Shown piece after piece: positions 9,136 through 17,478 of a DNA stretch of 64,000 bases. Made by a program: the position numbers and the translations under genes. Every line of letters starts with the position of its first letter. Position 1 is the first letter of the stretch. Under the pieces are notes generated by a model, which was not told where the DNA came from, searched no databases, and was given only the letters and a program-made list of their open reading frames with translations. The stretch comes from DATDEW01 sp046590205 (GTDB lineage: Bacteria; Bacteroidota; Ignavibacteria; Palsa-1295): NCBI GenBank assembly GCA_046590205.1, contig JBKJTT010000065.1, positions 17,249 through 81,248 of the forward strand, written 5' to 3'.

Positions 9136-9495
9136 ATGAATAAAAACATCATGTTCTCTGCCCTGTTGATCGGGGCTACCCTCATTGGTTGCGGTGGTAA
9201 GGAAACTGCTGAAGTTAAGCCACAGGCAACAGTTGCCACTGCTACCATCGAGCTTCCGACAGCAAAATGCGGCATGTGCAAGAAGACTCTTAAGTCGGCA
9301 ATGGTTGACGGCGGCGGTGCATCGGATGTGAAGTTCGGCGGCGAATCGCCTGCTATCGTTGCTACCGTCTCCTTTGACCCATCGAAGACAAGCGAAAAAG
9401 CTATCACGGAAGCTATCGGCAAAGCAGGATATAATACAAAAGGTGTTGTCCGTGATTCTGCTGCCTACGAGAATCTGCATTCCTGTTGTAAATGA
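9136..9495 (+). CDS. Heavy-metal-associated (HMA) domain lipoprotein
   Basis: It is a small periplasmic or membrane-anchored protein of 119 residues. A lipoprotein signal ends in the lipobox LIGC (Cys19), followed by an HMA-like ferredoxin fold with the metal-binding pair C45-G-M-C48 in TAKCGMCKK; a further HSCC lies at the C-terminus. Such domains bind Cu, Zn or Hg ions and pass them to partners. ATG 9136 is chosen because MNKNIMFSALLIG is a proper lipoprotein signal; the frame is open back to 8953, but that part belongs to a repeat. Its stop overlaps trmD by four bases. No metal ATPase or metal regulator lies nearby, so the metal is unknown. Confidence 0.8.
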   Translation: MNKNIMFSALLIGATLIGCGGKETAEVKPQATVATATIELPTAKCGMCKKTLKSAMVDGGGASDVKFGGESPAIVATVSFDPSKTSEKAITEAIGKAGYNTKGVVRDSAAYENLHSCCK

Positions 9496-10169
9496 GAATT
9501 GACATCATCTCTGCTGTCCCGCCGATCTTAGAAAGTCCGCTCGGCGAAAGCATCATCAAGCGAGCACAGGAACGCGGTCTCGTCGAGATCGTCGTTCATA
9601 ATCTCCGCGATTATGGTCTTGGTAATTATAAGCAGATAGATGATGTGCCCTTCGGCGGCGGTGCAGGGATGGTCATCCGAGTGGAGCCCGTCTTTACGGT
9701 GATGCGAAAGCTGCTTGCCGAGCGAACCTATGACGAGGTAATCTTCATGACTCCCGACGGCGAGGTATTTAATCAAGACACTGCGAATCAGCTCTCCCTT
9801 AAAGGCAACCTCCTTATCTTATGCGGAAGATATAAAGGCATTGATGAGCGGATACGTCAAGCGTTTATAACAAAGGAAATTTCTATCGGTGATTATGTTT
9901 TGACAGGAGGCGAACTTCCTGCTCTGTGTGTCATTGATGCAATCGTACGGCTCCTGCCCGGGGCGATAGGAGACAGCGAAAGCGCACTGCTTGATTCATT
10001 TCAGGCAGGGATACTCGACGCGCCGCTTTATACAAAGCCGGCTGACTTCGAGGGGATGAAGGTACCGGAAATACTACAATCAGGCGACCATCAAAAGATA
10101 GCCGCATGGCGCCACGATGAAGCCCTCAAGAGAACACAAGAACGCCGACCTGACCTACTCGGCGAATAG
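9492..10169 (+). CDS. trmD: tRNA (guanine37-N1)-methyltransferase
   Basis: TrmD methylates G37 next to the anticodon, preventing frameshifting, with S-adenosylmethionine bound in a SPOUT trefoil knot. Visible motifs: FGGGAGMVIRVEPV, the knot motif LCGRYKGIDERI, SIGDYVLTGGELPA, and the substrate-binding C-terminal helix (DHQKIAAWRHDEALKRT). At 225 residues it is at the short end of the family but complete. It overlaps the lipoprotein gene by ATGA. The usual neighbours rpsP, rimM and rplS are absent. Confidence 0.96.
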   Translation: MRIDIISAVPPILESPLGESIIKRAQERGLVEIVVHNLRDYGLGNYKQIDDVPFGGGAGMVIRVEPVFTVMRKLLAERTYDEVIFMTPDGEVFNQDTANQLSLKGNLLILCGRYKGIDERIRQAFITKEISIGDYVLTGGELPALCVIDAIVRLLPGAIGDSESALLDSFQAGILDAPLYTKPADFEGMKVPEILQSGDHQKIAAWRHDEALKRTQERRPDLLGE

Positions 10170-10171
10170 TT

Positions 10172-10645
10172 TTATCCTTTACCGTTCTTACTGAAAGAAC
10201 CGATCAAGTTCTTGACAATTGAAACACCTTTTACGAGACCACCGACGATACCAATGGTCGTATTACGAACAGCAGAAAGTGGAGCATCTATTGTTGCGAC
10301 TACACTATCTTTAATTCGTTCAACATCTTCGATCGCACCATGTGCGACATCAAGGGCATCATCAAGTGTACGGTACACATCATCCATTCGAGTATGAAGT
10401 CCTTCAGTGATTGATGCAATACGGGTGGTAACTTCTGCGATATTATCAATGACCGGTATGAAATGTGTTTTCATCTCTTTGATATCGTCAGATATGCTAT
10501 CAATGTCCTGCTTTGCTTCTTGCAAAAGATGTTGTGATTCACGCATTAACGAATCTACATGGCCCAACGTACGCATTGCACGCAGCATCAGCAGCGTAAA
10601 TGCAATAAGAGCGATTCCACCAAGAATATAAAGAGCGATGTCCAT
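10172..10645 (-). CDS. DUF948-like membrane protein
   Basis: This 157-residue protein has one N-terminal transmembrane helix (about residues 3-24) followed by a long amphipathic, coiled-coil-like region, and a glycine-rich stretch with a basic end (IGSFSKNGKG). That is the layout of DUF948 general-stress proteins, often encoded next to YtxH proteins as here. Function is unknown; an envelope-stress or cell-shape role is a guess from context. It lies 26 bases after the YtxH-like gene, probably in the same transcript. Confidence 0.65.
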   Translation of the reverse strand: MDIALYILGGIALIAFTLLMLRAMRTLGHVDSLMRESQHLLQEAKQDIDSISDDIKEMKTHFIPVIDNIAEVTTRIASITEGLHTRMDDVYRTLDDALDVAHGAIEDVERIKDSVVATIDAPLSAVRNTTIGIVGGLVKGVSIVKNLIGSFSKNGKG

Positions 10646-10671
10646 AGGATTATCCTCCGAAATTATAATTA

Positions 10672-10986
10672 TTATGATATTTTAGAACGAACGTCCGAAA
10701 TAAGGCGATCAGCTTCGTTGATCAGATCTTCGGCACGTTCTGCAGCTTCCTGCACAAGTTTATCGCCACGTTCTTTGCCCTCATTTAATAACTCTTCTGC
10801 ATTATCGCGGACATCGCCAATCACATTACGTAGTCGTGAAGTAGCGTCACCGACAGTTTCGGCAATATCGGCACGAAGTTCGCTGCCCTTTTTTGGGGCG
10901 AATAACAATGCCAGTGCTGCGCCAACTGCGCCGCCAACAGCAGCACCGACAATAAATGTTTGTATGGAATTACTTTCTTGTCTCAT
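10672..10986 (-). CDS. YtxH-like general stress protein
   Basis: The 104-residue protein has a glycine/alanine-rich transmembrane segment (FIVGAAVGGAVGAALALLFA, about residues 10-29), immediately followed by the YtxH signature APKKGSELR and an apolipoprotein-like amphipathic helix to the end. YtxH proteins are small membrane-anchored proteins induced by stress in many bacteria; the molecular role is not established. It leads a two-gene unit with the DUF948-like gene. Confidence 0.8.
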   Translation of the reverse strand: MRQESNSIQTFIVGAAVGGAVGAALALLFAPKKGSELRADIAETVGDATSRLRNVIGDVRDNAEELLNEGKERGDKLVQEAAERAEDLINEADRLISDVRSKIS

Positions 10987-11095
10987 AAGTGTATATTATT
11001 AAAATGTTATTCATACTCTACCTAAAACAGGAAGAGATGTAAAAAGTATGCAGAGAAAATTGGGAGACAGGTCTGATTGGGTAGTAAGTAAATGA

Positions 11096-14000
11096 TTAAG
11101 ACCTACGAAGTGTTCCATTTTCTTTGGCTTCATATACCCTACAGGCACGTTTATAGTCGCAATAGGTACAGGCAGAAGTACCATCTTCACGGACAAGAGG
11201 GAATTCCCCGCGAGTCATCCCATCGATGTAATCATTCGCATAGCGGATGGTCGTCTCGATAATAGCTTCAAGTTCTTCGGGTGACTCGGCTATCCCCTTC
11301 TTCTTGCTCTTTGATATTTCTACATACGTTTTAGCTGCATAGTCCCTAATCAACAGTGCAGGTTCTTTCCCGACTTCCTTTCCTGTCAATTTATGATAAA
11401 ACGCCCCGACTCCTTCGAGTTCACTGCCGATATGCAAACGAAGGATATCTTCGGCGATACGCAGATAGAGCGGCAACTGCAAACTCAACCCATTCTCAAT
11501 TTCTTTTTTCGATGCACCTTTGGATGTTTTGTAATCGGTGACAGTATAGAATGTATTCTCACTATCAATATCTATCCTATCAATTTTGCCGCGAATCTTG
11601 AACGAACGCCCCGGCTCGTCGCCATTTTGTTCGGTTACTACTTGGCTCTCAAACCCTTGTTCAAAAAGGACAGGATACGTTTTTATCGCATCGTTTCTTT
11701 GCTCTGCTTCTAAGAACTTATCGAGTACACCTTTTCTACCATCGGGCGGATTGTAAAGAGTATCTAAATCAATACGCCAGAACGGATGCCTTGCACCGGG
11801 TTTGGAAAGCAAGTCATCAAGTTTCTCTCCGCTATACGGGTCATAACTCTTGAACTCATCGAAGGAAAGGGAGCGGAAGTTTTTCCCTTGCTCACCGATA
11901 GTAGCAAGCATCTTTTGCAACTGACGATGCAATAGTACTCCTCTCTCGCTTGACTCCATCCCCTCCTCGATCTCAACTTTAGGTGCTTCGCCGAGATCCA
12001 TCAAATAATGCGAGAAGAACTCGAACGGGCACCGGGCATAGCTTTCAAGCTGACTGACAGAATATGTCCGCTCCCGCATGGTTCTAAAGCGTTCTGCAAG
12101 TTCGGGAGGCAACGTATTGGGATCGATATAACCATTAAAATCACTGATGGCACCTTCAGTTCGCTTTCGAGATGTTGCATCTGCTCCGGCGAGAATATGT
12201 TGCAGCCAATCTTTATCGCGGGTTGCAATTTCGGTATTCTCGGGAATAACCATCTGGGGATTAATTGCAGTAGCCCTAGCGAATTCACGTGAAGAGAGTA
12301 TGAAATCCGCATTGCTATCTTCCTCAACTTTCTTGAATGATACAATCCGTTCGAGAGCATCAACAAATACCGAAGGTAACTTCTCTGACTTTCCGCCACC
12401 GCCTGCACTTTGCCATGAAAGATAGAGCTTCCCTTTCGCACGAGTAAGAAGCTGATAAAATGCGAAGCGTTCACTTGTTAGATGCTCATCCTCCGATAGC
12501 TGATACTCACCCGGTGTTGTTACTGACGGCGAGTGTATAGCTGGCAACGCATCATCATTCAAACCAACAAGAAATAAATGCTCGAAGTCATACCCTGCTG
12601 TTTGGTCGAATGATGTCATCATTACGCCGCTCCCCGGTTCGGCACGAGCTGCGAAGCGTTTCTTGAGTGCGGCAGTCCTGATTCGCTCCCCATAATACTC
12701 TGCTCGATGCTCTGTACTTGCAATACCAAGTGCACGAATCAGGGACTCGACTTCTTGAAGCGTCTCCATCAAGGCAGCATAACTTCGGGTATCAAGCTCA
12801 AGAGCATTCACCGCGATAAGACCATCGGGTGAGTGAAGCAATCTCTCTTTAAGAGAAAAATCTTTGAGCACATCCTTAATGAGAGCAAAGAAATCTGCGG
12901 GCTTTAGCTCCTGACGAAACTTCGCAATGACATCCTCAACAAGTATAATATCTTTAATTCCACGCTCAAGACGGACTATTGACCTTGCCTGCGAACGCTC
13001 ATCAAATTCATCGTCAAAATCTTGCAGAGCTTTGAGCCGTTCAAGATGTCCTGTCATTTCCTCGCTCCACTTTTCGGAACCGCTTGTCAGGCGAAACTCT
13101 CTGATAACTTCGATAAGATTATGCGAATCTATCGGGTCTTCGGTGCTGTGACGAATATCAAAATACGGCGAGTGCAACAGACGCAACACTTCACTTACGC
13201 GCAGCTTAAACTCCACAAGACGGAAAAGAGAATCTAGCGCAACAAAGATCGGCGCAGTAGCCAGCGTTCTTCGTTCAGTCGAGTTTACAGGGACACCATA
13301 CTCTTCAAAGACTTGCCCGGCAAGCGATGCAAGCCCATCCTGCTTATACATTGCGACACAAATCTTCTCAGACGATGACACTCCGCCAAGAAGCAACAAT
13401 TTTATTTTCGTCGCGACTCGCTCAAGTTCTTTGCGACTTGTCGGTGAAGTGGATGATTCAATGAATGATGAACCATCAAACAATACAGTCTTCTTTTTAC
13501 CGACACGTGAGAAGAGATTCTTCCGCAGCGTTTCAGTGAAAGGATGTCCGGCATTCTTTTGGGCAGATATGACAAGCTGAAGACCTTCGCTCTGTTGCTT
13601 TTCAATGAAGCTCTGCAGTATTGCAAAAAGATCAGGATTAGATGAATGCTTATCAATAGCAAAATATAACGACGACGAGGTGCCGCATCCATTGACGATA
13701 CATCGTGCCGGGTCAGCCATTTGGATGAATACCTCCACGAAGATATCCTTCACTTCAGGGAAAGTACGTTTGACGTGTGCAGTAAAATCAGCCGATGGCT
13801 TCATTCCTTCGGTGAGTCCGAACTGCTCATTCAACCGCAGATATTGACCGTACTCGTCAGTTAAACTATTGCCAAGTTTATTCTCGTATCGATTGTAGAT
13901 GGAATAGAGGTCGCGAGTGCGGCGAAGGTCAGTTGACTCAAGCGCACCTTCTATACTCTTTTCTTTGTGGGTAATATCATCGGCAAGAATCTTCGTTGTA

Positions 14001-14416
14001 ATGCCTCTTTCTTTGAGCGTTGCTATTGCCGCAACGAGTTCTTCAAATGTGCCTTGCGGAAGTGGTAGTGCTCTGCCTTCGCGCTCCTGATAATATCGCA
14101 GCGTACCTTCTTTAAAAAGTTCTCTGATTGCAAGCTCGACAAGGACGGCAGATTCTCCGCTTGATATAACTCTCTTGAACGGCTGGAGCTTCGCATGAAG
14201 TTTGCCGACGAACTCCTGCATCGAATAGATATGCGGTACGGCAACTGTTCGAGGGGAGGCTATCTCGACAACTCTCGATATTTCCTGCCTTGCCCATGCA
14301 CCTGTCGGGAGGATATAGATAAAGCTGGATGTATCTCCGCCCGAGACGCGCCGAGCTATCTCCTCGCGAAACGAGGGAAAAGCTAAGGACGGCTTGGCAT
14401 TTGTAAGAAAATCCAT
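11096..14416 (-). CDS. AddB-like PD-(D/E)XK nuclease, double-strand break repair
   Basis: The 1106-residue protein resembles AddB/RexB, the subunit that with AddA resects DNA ends for RecA loading. The C-terminal PD-(D/E)XK nuclease is visible as GKIDRIDID, then VTDYKTS and the QLPLYL helix. The cysteine set Cys796 (YARCPFEFF) plus Cys1083-x2-Cys1086-x5-Cys1092 (CTYCDYKRAC) matches the Fe-S staple of AddB. The N-terminal nucleotide site is degenerate (LPTGAWAR, no GKT), so helicase activity is unlikely from this subunit. No addA-like gene is in the window. It is transcribed divergently from the MlaE-like gene. Confidence 0.8.
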   Translation of the reverse strand: MDFLTNAKPSLAFPSFREEIARRVSGGDTSSFIYILPTGAWARQEISRVVEIASPRTVAVPHIYSMQEFVGKLHAKLQPFKRVISSGESAVLVELAIRELFKEGTLRYYQEREGRALPLPQGTFEELVAAIATLKERGITTKILADDITHKEKSIEGALESTDLRRTRDLYSIYNRYENKLGNSLTDEYGQYLRLNEQFGLTEGMKPSADFTAHVKRTFPEVKDIFVEVFIQMADPARCIVNGCGTSSSLYFAIDKHSSNPDLFAILQSFIEKQQSEGLQLVISAQKNAGHPFTETLRKNLFSRVGKKKTVLFDGSSFIESSTSPTSRKELERVATKIKLLLLGGVSSSEKICVAMYKQDGLASLAGQVFEEYGVPVNSTERRTLATAPIFVALDSLFRLVEFKLRVSEVLRLLHSPYFDIRHSTEDPIDSHNLIEVIREFRLTSGSEKWSEEMTGHLERLKALQDFDDEFDERSQARSIVRLERGIKDIILVEDVIAKFRQELKPADFFALIKDVLKDFSLKERLLHSPDGLIAVNALELDTRSYAALMETLQEVESLIRALGIASTEHRAEYYGERIRTAALKKRFAARAEPGSGVMMTSFDQTAGYDFEHLFLVGLNDDALPAIHSPSVTTPGEYQLSEDEHLTSERFAFYQLLTRAKGKLYLSWQSAGGGGKSEKLPSVFVDALERIVSFKKVEEDSNADFILSSREFARATAINPQMVIPENTEIATRDKDWLQHILAGADATSRKRTEGAISDFNGYIDPNTLPPELAERFRTMRERTYSVSQLESYARCPFEFFSHYLMDLGEAPKVEIEEGMESSERGVLLHRQLQKMLATIGEQGKNFRSLSFDEFKSYDPYSGEKLDDLLSKPGARHPFWRIDLDTLYNPPDGRKGVLDKFLEAEQRNDAIKTYPVLFEQGFESQVVTEQNGDEPGRSFKIRGKIDRIDIDSENTFYTVTDYKTSKGASKKEIENGLSLQLPLYLRIAEDILRLHIGSELEGVGAFYHKLTGKEVGKEPALLIRDYAAKTYVEISKSKKKGIAESPEELEAIIETTIRYANDYIDGMTRGEFPLVREDGTSACTYCDYKRACRVYEAKENGTLRRS

Positions 14417-14473
14417 TCTAAAATGAGATGTGTTATGAAGTAACCTGTAAGATACTTTCTTTGTTGCATTTAC

Positions 14474-15247
14474 TTGGTGATTAATCCTCTTTCACATATT
14501 GGATATAAGACGCTCCGATTTCTCGAAAAATTCGGAGAGATATCGCGGCTTTTGGGCCGTACGTTCTCCTATATACCACGTCTTGGTCGAGATCGACGCC
14601 TTCTCTTTAAGCAGCTCGAACATATTGGTTCGGACTCAGTCCCGCTTGTTGCCGTTATCGGCTTCTTTACAGGAATGGTAGCGGCTTGGCAGGCAGCCTA
14701 TCAGTTCAAAGGACTTATTACGTTCAGTTTTATCGGCTCTGCAGTGAGCCGTGCTATCTTTATTGAGCTTGGTCCCGTGTTGTGCGCCATTGTTATTGCC
14801 GGACGTGTCGGAGCTTCAATTGCTGCCGAGATAGGGACAATGAAAGTTACCGAGCAGATCGATGCACTCGAATCCCTTGGCATTCACCCTGTGCGTTATT
14901 TGGCTACCCCCCGCATTGTCGCCTCAATTATCATGCTCCCGATTCTGACGGTCTTTGCGAACTTCATCGCACTCCTGGGAGCATTTGTTGTCTGTAATTT
15001 CTTTTTGGAAATTACAGCAAAAGTATTTTTTGATAGCGTAAAACGTTTTTTTGAACTTAAAGACATTGTTGGCGGACTCGTCAAAGCCGTATTTTTCGGG
15101 GGTATCACATCGCTCATCGGTGTGTATGTCGGATTACAGACCTCCGGTGGTGCTGAAGGTGTCGGTAATGCATCGATCCGTGCCTTTGTGCTTGCGGCTT
15201 CGATGGTACTTATTATGGATTATATTCTCTGGACGATCATCTTTTAA
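14474..15247 (+). CDS. mlaE: MlaE-family ABC transporter permease
   Basis: This is the inner-membrane permease of an Mla-type system that moves phospholipids between inner and outer membranes. The 257-residue protein has the MlaE family core: amphipathic N-terminal helix, several membrane segments, and the motif EIGTMKVTEQIDALESLGI at the coupling helix facing the ATPase. It starts at TTG 14474, with GTG at 14477 as alternative; no ATG is available before the conserved region. It is followed after three bases by the ATPase gene. The substrate-binding MlaD-like MCE gene is not in the window, so the complex is incomplete here. Confidence 0.88.
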   Translation: MVINPLSHIGYKTLRFLEKFGEISRLLGRTFSYIPRLGRDRRLLFKQLEHIGSDSVPLVAVIGFFTGMVAAWQAAYQFKGLITFSFIGSAVSRAIFIELGPVLCAIVIAGRVGASIAAEIGTMKVTEQIDALESLGIHPVRYLATPRIVASIIMLPILTVFANFIALLGAFVVCNFFLEITAKVFFDSVKRFFELKDIVGGLVKAVFFGGITSLIGVYVGLQTSGGAEGVGNASIRAFVLAASMVLIMDYILWTIIF

Positions 15248-15250
15248 GAA

Positions 15251-15976
15251 GTGATAGAAGTACGCGATCTGCATAAATCATTCGGTGATAAGCCCGTTTT
15301 ACGGGGCGTGGGCTTCTCTATTGCCGATGGCGAAACCGTTGCGATCATCGGAGAATCCGGCTGTGGCAAAAGTGTACTTATTAAACACGTCATCGGCTTA
15401 CTTTATGCAGATAAGGGATTCGTAAGCGTTGATGGTCATGACATTGCCACGGCAAGCGAAAAGACGATTTATTCATTACGTAGAAATATCGGCTTCCTCT
15501 TTCAGAACTCTGCACTTTTCGACTCGATGAACGTTCGCGAGAATATCGTGCTTGGATTGTGGGAAAACGGACTTCGCGATGAAGACAAGCTAAGAGCTAT
15601 CGCAAAAGAAAAGCTCGCACTTGTCGGTCTAGCAGGCATTGAAGAACGCAAACCATCAGAGCTATCCGGTGGAATGCGCAAGCGAGTAGGGCTTGCCCGA
15701 GCTCTTGCCTCCGACCCCCTCTATATGTTCTACGATGAACCGACAACAGGTCTTGACCCCGTGACAAGTGACCAGATAGACGCACTTATTGCTGATCTTA
15801 CAAGAACACTCTCCGTGACAAGTCTTATTATCACCCATGATCTCTTTACGGTCAAACATATTGCAAAACGAGTGATATTTCTCTATCAAGGACAAGTCTA
15901 TTTTGATGGTTTACCCTCCGATCTATTGCATTCAGAAGAAGCTGTTATCAGCAAGTTTGTGAAGCGATTCAAATAA
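15251..15976 (+). CDS. mlaF: MlaF-type ABC transporter ATP-binding protein
   Basis: This is the cytoplasmic ATPase that powers the adjacent MlaE-like permease. Walker A is GESGCGKS, the Q-loop is in GFLFQNSALFD, the ABC signature is LSGGMRKR, Walker B is MFYDEPTTGLDP, and the switch His is in IITHD. The LSGGMRKR form and the SALFDSMNV segment are typical of the MlaF subfamily. It is 241 residues with a GTG start three bases after the permease stop. Any partner genes (mlaD, mlaC, mlaB) must be elsewhere. Confidence 0.9.
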   Translation: MIEVRDLHKSFGDKPVLRGVGFSIADGETVAIIGESGCGKSVLIKHVIGLLYADKGFVSVDGHDIATASEKTIYSLRRNIGFLFQNSALFDSMNVRENIVLGLWENGLRDEDKLRAIAKEKLALVGLAGIEERKPSELSGGMRKRVGLARALASDPLYMFYDEPTTGLDPVTSDQIDALIADLTRTLSVTSLIITHDLFTVKHIAKRVIFLYQGQVYFDGLPSDLLHSEEAVISKFVKRFK

Positions 15977-15989
15977 ACGCTTTAAAAGC

Positions 15990-16016
15990 AAAAAGGTCAG
16001 GCATGATACCCGACCC
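15990..16016 (-). terminator. Rho-independent terminator
   Basis: Read on the minus strand, a seven-pair stem (GGTCGGG/CCTGACC with one mismatch, loop TATCATG) is followed by TTTTT. It lies about 25 bases beyond the stop of the minus-strand gene at 16042. It could also slow readthrough from the + strand mlaF gene. Confidence 0.8.
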
Positions 16017-16041
16017 CTTCGCAGTGTGAGAGAATCTAAAA

Positions 16042-17460
16042 TTAGAAGTTCAGCTTCAAGACGGGTGATACGATAACGAAATTACTCCACTCCCATTTTC
16101 GTACATCGCGGCCGATAACTGCCGAGTACTTTGCCTCAATATTGAGCCAGTTAAAGACTCGTACGAACCCATCAGCGAGCAATGTATTGCAATACTGCAG
16201 ACTTACACCCCATGCCTCTCCGGAATTGTCTTTATGGACATACCCTATCGTTATGAGTGGGTCAAAGTAATGGAATGTCTTTGGAAATTGAAGCTCGGTA
16301 TATCGACCATCATTTATCTGTGTAACACCTTTAGCTCCAACAGTTGTAGCACGTATAGAATGTTTACCCGCGCCGGCTTTAACATACAAACCTTTGAGCA
16401 TATCACCAAAGTTGTAAGTTATCCAACCATGTCCTGAAAAGCCAAGGAAGAATAAACTATCTTTTTTCAATCCCGGTGTCTGGTTGTTGATGTAATCGGT
16501 ACGGAACTGACGATCTGTGCTTGCACGAAGTGAAAGCGTTGATAGGTTCGGATCAAAAGCATTGAATACCTCGCCTCCGATACCGAGAAGTCCGGATATC
16601 TTTGGATCACCTAAAATATCGAGCTTTTGTTCGATCATTGCATTAAAACCCTGAGTACCTTCAAGTATGCGCTCTTTAACACGGAAACCACCACCTGTTT
16701 GTGAACCAAATGGCGTTAGCCCTGCTTCGCCCAATTGGAAGTTGATAGCAAGTACGAGATTTGTCATCTCCTTCTTTATCACACCGGCAAGGGATACATT
16801 ACCCGGTAGCCAGAACGGATAGCCGATATAATCATGGCCCATGTATGCACCAAAACCAAATCCTGACTTAAAGACCATATCTCCGCCCCAAACCGCAGCG
16901 TTGATATTTGCAAACTGGATATTGTCTTGAGGTGATTCGATAGTAATGAGAGTATGCTCATAACCTGAACGGCTTTTAATCTTGCCGTAGAGCTCTTCGC
17001 CAAGTATCTTCTTGATAGTTGGTGTGCCGTAGATACCGACTGATTCGATAACAATACGAAGCAATTCTACTTCTGTATTCAATTCGCCTTCATTTATACT
17101 TGCTGGTTTTTGTGTTACGAGCAAATCAGCGTTTGAACTTGGAGAGATATTTTTGCCTGCTTTGCGAAGTGCCGAGACGACACGCGAGCGAATGCTGCGA
17201 TCAGTGATAATCCACTGGACGAGTTCATTCTGGCGAGCAGTATCAATTGACTCAATCGCTTGAATCACTGTGCGAAGTGCTTTATTCTCTTCTTGAGCTT
17301 GTTTTAGCTCATCACCCCAGTTAACCTGCTGTGGGGTGCCTCCAGGTTGTTGGGCTACAACAACTCCAATTGGAAGCATGAGTGCTACAATTACTAAGAA
17401 TCGTCTTACCATGTTCATCTTTATAAACTCCAAATCCTTTTGCATTGTGATGTTTTTCAT
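16042..17460 (-). CDS. Putative outer-membrane beta-barrel protein, paralogue B
   Basis: I do not recognise a named family. After a long basic n-region and a signal peptide ending VVVAQQ, a helical head (about residues 50-120, EELKQAQEENKALRT-like) leads into a beta-rich domain ending in aromatic LKLNF, as in outer-membrane barrels. The C-terminal half is paralogous to the next gene upstream: both share IESVG, IG(Y/L)PFW, a NVSL/NLSL block and a final segment (SAVIGRDVRKWEW here, SAVIRDPKPWEH there). Two starts are plausible: ATG 17460 (AGGAAGG upstream) and ATG 17418 (GGAG upstream, gives a shorter signal peptide). It is last in a probable transcript with paralogue A and the GldM-like gene. 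Confidence 0.6.
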   Translation of the reverse strand: MKNITMQKDLEFIKMNMVRRFLVIVALMLPIGVVVAQQPGGTPQQVNWGDELKQAQEENKALRTVIQAIESIDTARQNELVQWIITDRSIRSRVVSALRKAGKNISPSSNADLLVTQKPASINEGELNTEVELLRIVIESVGIYGTPTIKKILGEELYGKIKSRSGYEHTLITIESPQDNIQFANINAAVWGGDMVFKSGFGFGAYMGHDYIGYPFWLPGNVSLAGVIKKEMTNLVLAINFQLGEAGLTPFGSQTGGGFRVKERILEGTQGFNAMIEQKLDILGDPKISGLLGIGGEVFNAFDPNLSTLSLRASTDRQFRTDYINNQTPGLKKDSLFFLGFSGHGWITYNFGDMLKGLYVKAGAGKHSIRATTVGAKGVTQINDGRYTELQFPKTFHYFDPLITIGYVHKDNSGEAWGVSLQYCNTLLADGFVRVFNWLNIEAKYSAVIGRDVRKWEWSNFVIVSPVLKLNF

Positions 17461-17478
17461 AGGTGTTCTTCCTTCCTC

